From: Mugil cephalus
Lineage: Eukaryota > Chordata > Actinopteri > Mugiliformes > Mugilidae
Assembly: GCF_022458985.1 (NCBI RefSeq)
Contig: NC_061785.1
Span: 4,702,204-4,766,203 of the forward strand
DNA length: 64,000 bases
Direction of reading: 5' to 3'
Of the stretch, positions 24,395-37,300 are shown in pieces. Both the position numbers and the translations under genes were made by a program. The first letter of the stretch is position 1. Each line of letters begins with the position of its first letter. A model generated the notes under the pieces. The model saw nothing but the letters and a program-made list of their open reading frames with translations, was not told where the DNA came from and did not search any database.

Positions 24395-24678
24395 AGCTTC
24401 TATCGAGGACGGAGTCTAGTTCTGAGTGTGTGGTTAACTTTTACTGAGATGTTTATTTGACCATTGTGACTCGACAGTTGCCACAATAATGTCAAACAGA
24501 TCAGCTGCAGGTGCAATAATAAACTGTAATGTATAGTTCGTATGACTAAGAAGGGAAGATTGAGCATGTTGAACCGAGATGGGACTCGTCACGTTTGTTT
24601 AAAAAAAAAGGATTGATCGATGTTATGTGTATGTGCTGCAGAAAAAGGGAAATCAGGAAGACTTTGAACGGGTTAAAT
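24395..24678. other. nrap 3' UTR and flank
   Basis: Contains the AATAAA at 24518 and ends at an 8-bp sequence (GGTTAAAT) that is repeated on the other side of the hAT-like element. No other feature seen. Confidence 0.5.
24518..24523 (+). terminator. nrap: nrap polyadenylation signal
   Basis: A canonical AATAAA lies 124 nt after the nrap stop codon, and the hAT-like element begins about 155 nt further on. This makes it the likely 3' end signal and implies a short 3' UTR. Confidence 0.6.
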
Positions 24679-25561
24679 CAGGGGTGTCAAAGTCATTTTA
24701 GACGCAGCCAAATTTCAACATCATCGCATAATAACCTATAAAATCCATTTTTTTCCCCCTTTAATGGCGAAGAGGAACATTATGCCAGTACTTACATTTA
24801 ATTAACTGTCTTTAAACAAAAGATTTCATCAACAACTTTACATTTCTTGAGAAAAATAAGTTTCGGCACATTGCTGCCGCCTACAGTTTAGTCCTGGGCT
24901 CAGTTTCGTGTTACATCTCCAAACTTTACTGAAACAGTGCAGCCGCTAGTGGCCAAATTAGGAATAGCAAATACTTTTATTGGAAAAAATGCAGTCTTCT
25001 AAGGAAGTGTTCTGCATCCATTAGAAATAAATAAATAAAATTTAAAACATTTTTCTATGTAATTTAATTTTTGGTTTATTTTTTTTCTGATTTTTTTTTC
25101 TGAGTAATATATTTTGTCGGTTTGTTTTTAGGATTTTTTTTCTGCTTTTCTGAGTAATTTATTTATTTATTTATTTTTTTTTCTGAGTATTATTTTTTTC
25201 TGTTTTTCAGATTTTGTTTTTTCAACTTCTGTTTTTCATGGTAATTTTTAATTTTTCAGGAGGGGAATAAAAAAAATCTCCAAAAAACAAAAAAAAAAAA
25301 AAAAATAAATAAATAAATGAATGAATAAATACTCTGAAAAACAGGAAAAAAAAATACTCAGGAAAACAAACTAAAAAAATATATTACTCTGATTAACAGA
25401 AATAATTAGCCCGAAAAAAAATAACCATAAAATAAATTACTATTTTTTTCAAGTGAATGCAATACACTTCTGTAGCCTTCTATGTAATCTTTGCAAATTC
25501 ATCCCAAGGGATACATCGGACCATTTAGCAGGCCGGGTTTGGGTTTTTTTTGACACCCCTG
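24679..25561. mobile_element. hAT-like non-autonomous element in the nrap-habp2 gap
   Basis: The termini are inverted, CAGGGGTGTCAAA at the left and TTTGACACCCCTG at the right, flanked by an 8-bp target duplication (GGTTAAAT at 24671-24678; GGTTAAAC at 25562-25569, one mismatch). Eight-bp duplications and this terminus fit the hAT superfamily. The interior is extremely AT-rich, with T-runs and then A-runs that are themselves roughly inverted (about 25080-25400). There is no transposase frame. Confidence 0.75.
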
Positions 25562-25932
25562 GGTTAAACTGTCCCTCGAGGATCATTTTCAACACCAGCT
25601 GAACCAAAATGAAGTTGCTTCAGGACAAAAAAAAAAGTCAAACTGAACGAGAGGCTGAAGTTAAAAGTTTGCATTTAGTGTTTGTGTACAGAGTCTATTC
25701 AGAGGATACAGAGCCGGACCAGGGTTTGCTGTACTGTCAGCGGTGCAAATTACAAAAAGGATTTTTACATTGATTGTTTTTTATCTTTAGTAAGTGACAA
25801 ATGAATGAGGGACACACGAGGAAGAAGCATAGGCCCAACGAAACGATCTACTTTTGTCTGGCAGGTTCAGCTTTGTGAGTTTGTAACAGTGCCTCGTTTA
25901 ACTCAAAGCTGGGCTGGGAGTAAATGCTTGGT

Positions 25933-25938
25933 TTTATT
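25933..25938 (-). terminator. habp2: polyadenylation signal of the downstream habp2 copy
   Basis: TTTATT on the plus strand, AATAAA on the coding strand, about 97 nt beyond the stop codon at 26035-26037. Confidence 0.55.
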
Positions 25939-26034
25939 GCTGATAAAATAAACTTTTTTTCTTTTTTTTTCCAAGGCAGAAGAAGCTGTTGTCTCATTTT
26001 TTTTTTTCTTTGCAAGAATAAAAAGGCGAACACA

Positions 26035-29000
26035 CTAGTTGCGCAGTGTTCCATTGATCTTGCTGTAGATCCAGTCGACGAATTCGTACACATTGGAGTA
26101 GACACCAGGCTTGTCTGTTATGCCGCATCCTTGACCCCAACTCACCACGCCGACGACGTAATGTGTCCCGTTGTGCTCACACACCAACGGGCCTCCAGAA
26201 TCACCCTGCAGGGGTTGAGAAGAGCTACAAGTTAATGTCGGCAGAGGTACCTCGAAATGGTGATGGATGCCACCAATTTCCTTTCCGATACCGATACTGA
26301 GTAAAACTTAAGGCTGGTATCAGCGATACCGATCCGATACCGATACTTTGTATACTAGCGGTAGCTAACGACCTAGCCTGCTGGTTGGCCTCTTTTTTTT
26401 CTTACCTACTGCTGTTGGCTAGGCTAGTTAGCTGGTATCTTCTTGTTGGTTGGTCTGCTGGTCTGTTTTTCAGTCGGACTGGGTTCTAAATGTGTTTTGC
26501 CTCAGATCTTGGTACAAGGGATTGTAACATCACATCTTGTGTAATAATGAATGTGGTAAAGGTACCTCGAACTAGTACAGGGTAAAATTCAGGTGGTATC
26601 TGTGATACCGATCCAATACCGATACTTTGTGTAAATACACCCTAATGTGTCTGGTAAACTTAAAAAAAAAAAGTATTGTATTTCAAATCATAGCTTCATA
26701 AAGAAGACAAGATATCAGAGTAATTTCTTTATTTATTTTAAATTCAAAGTTTATTGAGGTAGTGGCCTCAACAAACCACTACCTCAACACGATTATATAG
26801 AATCACAAAAATTTTTTTTGTAGAATAATAATAAGACCATTTAAAAAATATTATTTAACTCTTTAAACTACTACAAAATGAAAACTTGCGTTTTAATTCT
26901 GACACCGTGCTCTCCTTTTCTGTCTGATTTGAGGATCGATTTTAGACCTGGTATCGGACGTATCGATATTTCACATCACTACCTCAAACAAAACACAAGG
27001 CTAAACACAAGACAAAACTTATTTACGGCGGCGCTGATCAAAGGTCACCTTCCCCTCCCTCTTATGCAAACTTTTGGTTGAACTTTCCCAAAAAAATGCA
27101 CACACCTGGCAGGAGTCGACGCCCCCCTGCATGATCCCGGCACAAAACATGCTGTCGTCCAGCAGATCTCCGTAGATGTGAGGAGCCTTGCACCGCTCAT
27201 CGGAGATCAGGAAAACACGAGCGCTCAGCAGGTGATTGCTGATCTTCTCTTGAAAAGTTAAATAAGGTTAAAATAAAATTTCAAATGAGACGTTAAAAAA
27301 AAAGGTTTTCTTCATCATGGTGTTTTGTGACATGAAAAGTTTGAAATTTACGGGTCTCCGTGGCTCCCCATCCAGAGATTACACATTCCTTTCCAGGTGA
27401 GAACATCTGATCTGGTAGGCACGCTGCCTTCACAAAGCGATTTTCACGAGCGCAGTAGGAGCCATCCGTGGTGTTGAGTCTAAGCAGAGCTACATAGGAA
27501 ATTAACTACCTCAATAATCAAACAAGCCCATCATCTTTATGTACACCAATACACCAATCAGGCATAACATTTTGACCACCTTCCCTAATGTCGTGTAGGT
27601 CTCACAGTTGCAACTCATCAGAGAATGGACGTGGGCCTTCTCAGGGTGTCCTGTGGTGTCTGGCAAGAGAATTTTGTCAATGGGGCTCTTTGATCAGCCC
27701 ACAGATACTTGATCAGTTTGGGATGCAGTGAATTTGGAGGTCAGGTCAACACCTCGTGATGTTCTTCATGTTTTTTTTGAGCTGTTCCTAAGCTGTTTTT
27801 GTGTGTGACACCAAGGAGTGTCATTGCTATGGGGTGTCTGGTCTGGTCTGGTCTGGTCTGGTCTAGGTGGGTGCTATCCACCTAGTAAGTAACATCCACA
27901 TGAATAAATGTCAGGTCCAAAAGCTTCCCCAGCAGAACATTGAATTGTCACAAGATGGTCAATGTCATTTACTTCCCCTGTCAGTGGTCATAATGTTACG
28001 GCTGATTGGCATATTTGTAGCATTTTCAATCCTTTACATTTCTACATATTATCTGTATAATCTGATAAAGTTGACATACCGATGTCGCTGTAAAGAGCTT
28101 CAGACGTGTGCAGGTACTTCTCATGACGAATGGTTTCTATCACTGGGATGGTCTGGTCCATTTCCTCCTCTACCTCCAAGTTAACTCCTCCCAACTTCAC
28201 TTGGATTTCCTCAGTTTTGGAACTGTAAAACAAAAACAAACAAACAAACAAAAAAAGTTAGCTCATAGCAGAGAATTGAATGAACTGGAAATGGAAATTG
28301 AATTTATTAAAAAGAAAAAAAAAAAAGAAGACCTACATGCAGTGGGCTGCAGTGAGGACCCAGCAGGATGTGATTAAGATGCCGCCACACATGTGGGTAA
28401 AGTTCTCAGATGAGCCCTTGGTTCTCATTAGCAAGGACACCTGCCACGGGTGGGTTCCTGCAAAAGACTTGCTGCCCCCAAAAATCCTGTTAACGCGAGG
28501 CTGGGGTTTTCCGCACTGGGTGAACGGCATAGGATTTGTCTCTGGTGTCTGTGGTGAAACTTCCGTGGGAGGAGCGTCTGAGGAACAGCACAAAGAAACT
28601 GTAAATAGCACATAAGAGTATGTTGTACTGCGCGTGTGAAAGTGTGAAAGTGTGAAAGTGTGATCACCTTCAGTGCACCGCCTGACTTGGCAGAAGCCAT
28701 AATCTAGATTGTTTTGTCTTTTAACAAAACACCAAGGCTTGTAATCTGCATCTGGGTTCCTACAGTGATGAAATAAAAAGAACAGAAAGGGGAACCCAAT
28801 TTAAAATGACTTCAATTGTTCTTGGTGCTACAGGGACACACAAATAACTATTTCAATATTCAGTTACCATCCACATCTTCCATATTTCAAGTTTCGTCAT
28901 TGACCTCAAGACGAAACTTAGGCAGACTTTATTCACAAGGGAACAGTAGCTCAGTTGCACATAAAAACAAACACCACAAGTAAAAAGAAAAATAATATAT

Positions 29001-32000
29001 AATATATATAATATAATATATAAATAATATAAGCAAAAAAATGTACAATAAAAGGAGACAGAAGTAAGTATGTATTATATACATATTAAGGATTAATGAG
29101 GTGCAATAATGTGCATTAACATTAATAACATGATGTTATCTGTTACATAAAGGCTGTTGTTCAACCGGATTAAGTCTGGTACGAGGCAGGAGAGCTAATG
29201 TGGTTAAAAAACCCAAGAGTTCAATCTGAAACTGCCTTGTGTGTTTATATACAGAGGGTATGTGCGTGACGTCACAGCTAGGCGACGTCTCCATGGTTAC
29301 GGCAGTGGAAGAAAGTGACCGTTGAACACGGAGATTAGCAGCATTAGTTTGAATTGTAGACTTTAATAGCTACTAAACTGCAATTAAAAAAAAAAAAAAA
29401 AGGTGAAGAGCTGTTGTGCGATTGACTGAACCAACAGATTTCAAAAGCAGCCAATTAGAGATATACTTTTTACAGATTTCAGTTCCAACAACAAATAACA
29501 ATAAAACAACAAACGCAATATTTTCGATCTCTTTTCGAAAATATTGCGTCATTCATTTAACGTCTGGTCTGGACGCTATTTGTATGTCCAACGTTACTTC
29601 TCAGTAAAGCTCTTAGCGTTAGCATATTTTATTTAGCTACATTAAACATAACTGAAATGGCCTCAAACTAACTGAAACTGAGGCTAATCCACTTTTCCAA
29701 ATCCATACTAGTTCGTATGGATCATTGTCGAGTTCACTTGTCCTTAATTTCGATCTGATAATCCACGTTTTTCCCTGGTTTCGCTGTATTTACCGATACA
29801 TTTCAACATGTTTTCATGGGGGCGTGGCCTGAGGCGGCGGTGACGTCATACATTCGTCCATTCCTTTATGACGTTATAAGAAGATACAAACCCAAAAAGA
29901 GTTCGTTGAAATACACTTTTATCAATGAAGAAAGGAAAGACATTTTATTTACTTACTTTCTATGAGTCTCTGGATACATTGGTGAGAAGTTTTAATGTTA
30001 TTAAACAATGAAACACTGGCTAAATGTGAACTAATGCTGTGGAATGGGTGACATTTGGTTTATCATTCAATCCACCAACACAAGATTGCACTCTAATTAC
30101 AGGTTCATGGTTACGTTCATACAGTAAATGATGAGGTATAATGGTCACTTAAGATATAATAGACGGTGGGAAATATCATTTTAAAATACCTGCAGAAGTT
30201 AGCATCCAGGGATGGGAAATGTGAGTATGTAACAAACGGATCTTCCCCGTTGAGCACAATGAAATAGGATCGCCAGTGCAGACACTCCTCCCCTTCTTCA
30301 GTCATACTGACCACACCCTTGTACGTCTCTCCATTTCCCTCGTAGCAGTCAGTAGGAGCTACACAAGACAAAAGACAAGTTGTTTATTCGCTCTATGCTT
30401 TCATTTCATTTTCAAATGACACAATAAGCTGCATACATTTGAATAAAAAAAGAAAGAATTATTGGATTGTTCCAAAACTTTTGACCGGTGGTGTATGTAC
30501 AAAAATAAACAATAAAAGACAATATCAAATTTGAAGAATATACAAAATAAAGAAAGTGTGGACTAGTAAGCTAGTTGGTGCAAGATAAATAGAAAAGATG
30601 ATGTGTAAGAGTTATATCAATTACTGAATACAGAGAAGTGGAATATTTCAACGTCCAGCTGCATAAATACAGAAAAAAACACAGAAGCTACAAAATTAAA
30701 AGTAAAAATTATTGGGTTTTTTTTGTTTCATCAAGATTATCATCCGCTCGACATTTTCCTGAGAAATTGCACCTCTGACACATCTTACGTGTCTTCATGT
30801 AGAACACGATTCAAACGTAAAAATGTTCTTTACCGATATGACAGAACTTCCCAGTGTACCCGCTTGGACATGCGCAGCCAAAGCGTCGCGTCCTTTTGAT
30901 GCAGGAGCCTCCGTTTTGACAGGGGTTTGGTTCACAGGGAGACGATGGCCCTGATGCAGACAAGACATGCTCATTGGTTACTCTCTTTTATGTAACATAG
31001 TGAACATAGTGAACATGAACTACGGATCATACTGATGCCATTATACTTTTGCCGAAAAGTTTCTTTTTGTGTGTGAAAATGTTTACAGAATCTTTGCACA
31101 TCCTATAGATCATAGGTCTTAAACAGGGGGTTGCAACGTCTTTGGTTGATTAGACATTGTTTATACATTTTTTAATTTTCCCTCACAGATTTAAATGTCT
31201 TTGAATACACATTAACATGAATCCAACATATTTTAGTAAAACACTAGATAAATATCTGTATTTTTATCTCTCATTCAACAGTTCACTCTAGACCTGTCAA
31301 TCTAAGCCTCCTGTAGGCCCCGCCCCTATTGCTGCTGAGCCAATCACAAGGCTCCATATTACACACTGACTCTGTCAGGTTCTCCGCAATTGGCCGAGAG
31401 CCTATTAAGTTTCAAATCCCAGTCTAATGCTGCAACATTAGCAGAAGGGAAGCTAACACACCTGAAAAACGCTGCAGATCCCTGGTTTAGATGCTGCTTT
31501 AAACGATAAGTCAATGGTGCACTCACGTATCTTGCAGTTTGGGCCCTGGAACGGAGGTCTGCATTTGCACTCGTAGTACGGTTCCCTCGTCACGTTGACG
31601 ACGCAGTCTCCATATCCACATATGACGTTCTCGCAAACGTTTCTCACTGAAGACATGAAAAGACAAAGCTGGTTAACTTCCGTGATGCGTTTCAAACAAG
31701 TTGCATGGCCTCTTAAAAAAACACTTTCTTCTTACATGTCTGGCAGGTTCTGCCCATGTACGGCTCAGGACATGAGCATGTGAAGTCCATATCAGAGCTT
31801 GTGCAGGAGCCACCGTTGAGGCAAGGGTTTGGATCACAAAAATCTGGAAATGACAAGAAAAAAAATCAGTTTTAATGGAGAGATGAAGTATAAGACACAG
31901 TCACAGTTTTCCATAATCCACTTACTGGACTCATTCTGGAGCAAAACCATCCAGGCGTTCTCAGAGTTAGAAATACTAGGTGGATCAGTAGGGTAGTCAA

Positions 32001-32454
32001 CATAGTCGATAACTGCCAAGAACAGAAAGCTGATTAAGTTGAGTTCAGTGTTGAATCCAGACCAAGAGACATTTAGAATTTTAGACTAAATTTGAAACAA
32101 GTAAAACAAAAGTTTAAAGCGCAGAAACAATTCCACCTTAAAATGTTACACATCAAACAGAACACAAGTTTAAATGGCTGCAAACATTCTAGGAAATAGT
32201 TCAGTGAGTGCACTAAAAGGACGCAGCCGGGTGTCACCAGCACTGATCATCTGAAGAAACGTTCTCACATGTGATTTCCGACTGAAATGACAAAATCACA
32301 GTAGAGAACAGGTCAGCCAGCTCTCTTCATAACTTCAGTATGAGTTAAACTCAGCCCGACAAAGACTTACGGTGAGGTTGTTTCCGTGAACGGTTAGCGC
32401 ACTGAGGAAAAGCAGCAGGGTCCCTGCAACCAGCATGTTGCTAACTCCTGTCAT
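26035..32454 (-). CDS. habp2: hyaluronan-binding protein 2-like serine protease, downstream copy
   Basis: Exons in transcript order: 32371-32454, 32269-32281, 31926-32012, 31736-31843, 31527-31646, 30834-30950, 30190-30358, 28668-28759, 28337-28577, 28080-28222, 27352-27489, 27106-27248, 26035-26205 (541 residues; human 560). ATG at 32454 opens a signal peptide ([15 protein letters not shown]). Three EGF domains follow (six cysteines each), then a six-cysteine kringle (DCYEGNG...CTE), the activation site VNR/IFGG, and a trypsin-like domain with LTAAHC, YSDIALL and GDSGGP catalytic motifs. D189 (VDSCQGDSGG) predicts cleavage after Arg/Lys. HABP2 (factor VII-activating protease) is a secreted, mainly hepatic plasma protease. 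An acceptor-like site (CATACCTTAG) just before the ATG and a GTAATG donor near 32967 suggest a 5' UTR intron. The second exon is only 13 nt. No disabling change is seen, so I infer an active protease. Confidence 0.9.
26254..26990. repeat. GATACCGATAC-rich repeat cluster
   Basis: In the last intron of the downstream habp2 copy, GATACCGATCCGATACCGAT and close variants recur around 26280, 26320 and 26610, with GGTACCTCGAA at 26248 and 26562, so two partial copies lie in tandem. The far end (26930-26980) has GTATCGGACGTATCGATATT in inverted sense. A fragment of the same family is at 17440-17510. The superfamily is not recognised. Confidence 0.45.
27551..28012 (-). mobile_element. Tc1/mariner-like relic, near-complete (habp2 intron 10)
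   Basis: The termini ACACCAATCAGGCATAACAT (left) and CAGTGGTCATAATGTTACGG followed by CTGATTGGCAT (right) are inverted. The interior shows a GGTCT-type tandem (GTCTGGTCTGGTCTGGTCTG at about 27840) where other copies have the complementary CCAGA units. It is oriented opposite to the nrap intron copies. Confidence 0.65.
31115..31450 (+). repeat. unnamed interspersed repeat (copy in habp2 intron 5)
   Basis: It shares CTTTGGTTGATTAGACATT, ACATGAATCCAACATATTTT, TGTCAATCTAAGCCTCCTGT and CTGAGCCAATCACAAGGCT in the same order with the stretch at 43285-43930. No coding frame or clear terminus is visible. Confidence 0.5.
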
Positions 32455-34207
32455 GGTTCAGAGGACTAGACACTAAGGTATGCACAAAAAAAGAAACATC
32501 AATTCCCTAAACCCCACATATTCATTTGTCAATCTTTAGCCAAGGTACATTGATCCTGTGGGAGTTTGTGTGTTTTTAGGCCCGTGTTTACTTTTTCTAC
32601 TGTGCATTTGTACTTATTTGACCTCGTGTTGCTTTCCACAAAGCAATAATTATTATTATCTGTAGACTAATGATGAGGAACTGAAGGAAACTCTTCCTTG
32701 CCACTGTCGCCTTCAGGCTTGCTCCGGAGGGTTTTTTAGGTCAACTTTCAGACCGAGGAGGAAGGAAGAAAGAGTAGGAAGAAGCCAAAGCTTATTAAAT
32801 CCCACCCCGCGACCAATGCTCAGCAGAGATAGTTTTTTGAGTGTATTTGCAGCGATGGTGATTGTTTTGTGGTTGGTCTGAGCCTCATCTGAGCCTCAAG
32901 CCGCATGCGTAAATCCTGCTTCTAGGTCATTGAAACACGCTTAAAATAGGGGATTAAACATTACCTTGCAAGGACGTACGCTGGAAATGTCCGTGTGAGT
33001 TGCGTCTTGAAGGGAAACTTTAACAGCCAGTTTATGGAAACTCTCTCAGCTCACATGGACTTATCAAGGCAAAGTTTTGGATTATAGCAGGTTAGAGGTT
33101 TTACTGTAGCAGATGAGTTTTTTTTATGTAACTGGATGAAACAGCTAAAAATAAATTCCTTGTAAATCCAGTATATAAGATATATAACGAAACATTTCAT
33201 AGATATTATCAGTAAAATCTTGCACCTGGAAATAAAAGTATTCAAGTATTATCCCTACGTTGCATGTAAAGTTTTAAAAGTACTTTTTTTGTGTGTTTTT
33301 ATGTAAAGTCTGGCTTTAGGAATCAACACAGCACTATTAGTAGCCTTTCATACTGTTGACCATTTCACTTTGAATAGAGGTTTACAAGGCAGTGGGATGG
33401 TTTGTTAATAACCTCTCTGAAAGATCACAATGTGTTCTGTTTGATGATCTCTCCTCTGGCTGGTTAGATATTTGTAGTGGTGTACCCCAGGGATCTGTTT
33501 TGGGACCACTGGACCATTTTTTATGTACATAAACAGTACATAATACAAGTGAAGCCTTGTTTGTTTTTATGCTGATGATGCAGTGATGTATTGCTCTGGT
33601 CTCACCACTGAATTGACTTTTGCTAGTAAACAAATTTAAATGCTAATGCTGGTAAACCACCCATGACCTCTGTTGATACAAGTTCTGATCAGGGCAAAGA
33701 AATTAGAAGTTTTCTCCAGTTTTAAAAACCTTGGGGTATGGCTCAATGATCTGACTTCTAAATCTTATATTGAAAATTAATTACATTAAAAAGCTGAGAG
33801 TGAGGATGGGGTTTTATTTTAGACATGTATACATTTATTTCTGTCTTCATGAGCATTGGCATATAGAGCATATAGTTTTATTAATGTTTATGTTTGTGGA
33901 GATTTCCTGTAACTCTCTTATCATTCCGGCCTTTTTTCAGAAAAACGCCTATTTAGGACGTAGCCAAAGTAAATTGAATGTTGTTCATGTCCAGTTTGGA
34001 GCTCATGCATGGTCTCTTTTGAAAGCTAAGACTCTGAAGTTTCATCACAAAATTCAGAAACACTCCATTGTGCATAAGACAACATAGATGATGCATAACA
34101 TAAGATTCAACCCACCAAAATTTCCACTGCATTGATCTCAATGGGAATAACCTGGTTAAATGTGGGTTAAATAAATAAAATAAAGAAACCGCATGTATTT
34201 TAACTTT
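32455..34207. other. gap between the two habp2 genes
   Basis: Holds the probable non-coding first exon and promoter of the downstream habp2 copy (about 32967-33100, ending at a GTAATG donor), a repeat-like segment near 32660-32760 (CTTCCTTGCCACTGTCGCC), and the LINE relic. No other gene seen. Confidence 0.4.
33340..34100 (+). mobile_element. LINE reverse-transcriptase relic
   Basis: Broken plus-strand frames read GVPQGSVLGPL (about 33483-33510), YADDAVMYCSGL (about 33570-33602) and, in another frame, FKNLGVWLND (about 33720-33750), then KKLRVRMGFYFRH (about 33785-33825). These are the palm-domain and post-palm motifs of non-LTR retrotransposon reverse transcriptases in the usual order. There are frameshifts and stops between them and the 5' part is missing, so this is a dead 5'-truncated copy. 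Confidence 0.75.
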
Positions 34208-34213
34208 TTTATT
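34208..34213 (-). terminator. habp2: polyadenylation signal of the upstream habp2 copy
   Basis: AATAAA on the minus strand, about 150 nt after the stop codon at 34365-34367. Confidence 0.45.
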
Positions 34214-34364
34214 GTGTAGCAAGAGGTAGACTGTGGTATGCAAAGAACTTAGTACATTACTTGAGTAAATTTTACTTGGGCACATTCTACTGATGGAGCC
34301 AAAACCCTGAAACTGGCTCTTGCAAAAGAAAATTCTTGGACTTCGCAGAGTGAGAAACGCATTC

Positions 34365-37300
34365 TCACGAGCGTAAATGAAGAGCGATCCAGTCCACAAA
34401 TCTCCTGACGTTGGCGTAGACGCCCGGCTTGTATTTCTTCCCGCAGCCGTCGCCCCAGCTCACCACGCCAACGACGTAGTGGGTCCCGTTACGCTCGCAC
34501 ACCAGAGGGCCCCCGGAGTCGCCCTGCAGAAGCAGATCCAGCATTTAGTTCCTCCGTCTATATAAATAAGAAGCATGTCATGCACATAAGAACGAGGAGC
34601 GGATACCTGACAGGAGTCCACGCCCCCGTTGATGTTGCCCGCGCAGAACATGCTGTCGTCCAGGGAGCTTCCGTAAACGTGGGGGGCTTTACACTTGTCC
34701 TGGGAGATGAGGAGGACGCGAGCGTCCAGCAGCTGGTTGGTGCCGTAAGTCTCTGAGACAGACACAAAGAAAGAAAGAAGCAACGTTCAGTCTCTTCAGA
34801 TGTGCTCAATGTGCGTCTAAATCAGGGGCCTAAGTAGAGACCCCCTAACTACAGTACTATATGTGTACTATATCAAACTCAGCCTTGTGCTATTTATAAA
34901 TATACATTATTATTGTTATTTTGCATTTGATATTAAGCTATCCCTTATCCCCTAAAATATCTTGGATCCAACTATTTTTTGTTGCAATTCAATACTTTTT
35001 GTATATATACCAATACTTGTATATTGTTTATTCTATTTTATTTTTTTATCTTATTATTTATCTTTTACACAGTCCACCCTTTATTCGTTGTTACTTTTCT
35101 GCCCCTCTGTATTCTGTTGCAAACTGCAATTTCCCCATTGTTGGACAATAAAGGTTTTTCTATTTCTAAAAAAATCCTCTATTTGAGTTGTTGGTATTTA
35201 TTTACACCATCTATCAAAATGGGAGAAGTAGGTTAATTTATCCTAATGAATAAGTGGCAAGAAATGATTAAATGGCTCTGAACAGGATTTTGTCTTTGAC
35301 TTGAGACGACACAGCGACAAACAGGAGTGTATTACCTTGTTTTCCGATGTAAATGCGTGATATAGGACTGGGTGAACTGGTTGAATATCCATGAGCTGCC
35401 AAGTTCAAAACATTTTCTGTGTTTTCTGTTTTAAAATTTGCACGTTCTCCACTTCTGCAGAAGCTAAGACTCGATCACCTCAGAACCACTATTGAGTCGT
35501 GACGCCTCGTTCGTGCTTTCAGACTGAAATGATGCTTACGTGTTTCCGTCACACCCCATCCTGAGATCACACACTCTGTCCCGCTGTTGAAAGGCTGGTC
35601 TGGTAGACACGCCGTCTTCACAAAGCGAGTCTCTTTGGCGCAGTACGGTCTCTGTGTGGATTTCAGCTTAAGCAAGGCTATTTAAATAATAAAAAATAAT
35701 TCAAAAAATGAGACATTTGCATTTGTAATAACTCATTTTAAAACACTTTATCTTACACCTCACCGACGTCATTGTAAACAGCAAAGGGCGTCTGCCTGTA
35801 TTCCCGGTGCACAATGGCATTCTCCACAGGAATGACCTGATCATACACTTCATCTCTATCTATGTCCACGCCTCCGAGCACCACCTGCATCTCCGCTCCA
35901 CTTTTACTGGATAAAGAGTAAAAAAAAGGGTAAAAAAAGTGTGTGATCTAGTTGTGTTGACGCCCAAATCAACTCAACACATCAGAGCTTACATGCAGTG
36001 TGCAGCAGTGAGTACCCAGCAGGACTCGATGAGGATGCCTCCACAGATGTGGTTGAAGCGTCCCAAGCCTCTCTGGTCTCTGGTCTGCAAGGAAACCTGC
36101 CAAGGATGAGCTCCAGGAAGAGACTTTTTGCCCCCGAAGATCCTGGATGAGCGTCCAGGCTGCGGCCTCCCACACTGGGAGAACCAGGCCGTGGAGACGT
36201 CGGGCCCGACTGGAGCTGGAGCTGGAGCCGGATCTGTCGGCGCGATTCCTGGAGCTGGGATGGAAACTTAAAATGAGAGCAGCAGAAGGAGGAATGTGTA
36301 ATTTGTTCTTCTCCTCTTCTTTCTTTTTTTACCCTCAGAACATTTTCTAATTTTACAGTAGTTCCACTTCAGTCTGCCGTTTTTCTTAATAAAGCACCAG
36401 GGCTGATCATCTCCATCGGGGTTCCTTGAACGCAGGGCGTGGATTTTTAACAGCTTTAAATAAAAAACAAAATGACATTAACATGCAACTTTAGCAGAGG
36501 ATGAGTCCTCACCTGCAGTAGCTGTGGGGTCCAATCCCGTCGAAGCCTTCGTACTCTTTGAACGGATCTCCCCCTTTCTGCAGGACGAAATACGAATTCC
36601 AGTCCAGACACTCTTCCCCCTCAATGGTCACACTCACCATGCCGCGGTAAGACTCTCCGTCACCTTGGTAACAGTCGTTTGAACCTAGGAATAATAATAA
36701 TAATAAAAAAGAAATCTTACTTGAACTCCTAAGACCCAAGCTTTTGTTTGGAATTTCATCTTAATTTCTTTAAGATAAAATTAAGATTTGAACTGGACGT
36801 ACTTTTTGAAAGAGATTAAATCACTGTGTATTACAATTTAAATTATAAAACTGTTTATTTTAATGCAAAAGCAGAATTGGAAACGATAAAATCCCAACGT
36901 CCTCAAACGAGTACATGTGAATTTGTTAAATTTTCATGTCATATCAAACTAGAAAAGTGTATTGACCCTTCGCTACCAGTACATGGCAGACAAAAGTGTC
37001 TCCTTATATGAAGCAGACAACAAACCTAAACCTAAAATGTCCCCATATGAGGACGGCGGGTCTCAGGAGGTTAATATCTGTGTGTTTTTTGAAGTTCTGT
37101 TTAAGAAACAAGCATTTACCGACTTCACAGAACTTCCCACTATACCCGGCAGGGCAAGAGCATTGAAAGGAGGAGCGGGCGGAGTCCCTCCTGCACGAAC
37201 CTCCGTTGTGGCAGGGATTGGGTCGGCAAGAAGCTGTGAACACAAAGGAAGCTGGTGTATAAATGTATAAATGCATTTTTCTTTTCTACAGGTGGGATGT

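Noticed and set aside
34921..35236. Several overlapping plus-strand frames rich in Tyr, Phe and Leu
   Set aside because: AT-rich intron sequence of the upstream habp2 gene; three frames open in parallel with hydrophobic, non-conserved translations and a retroelement-like tail (CAATAAAGG).
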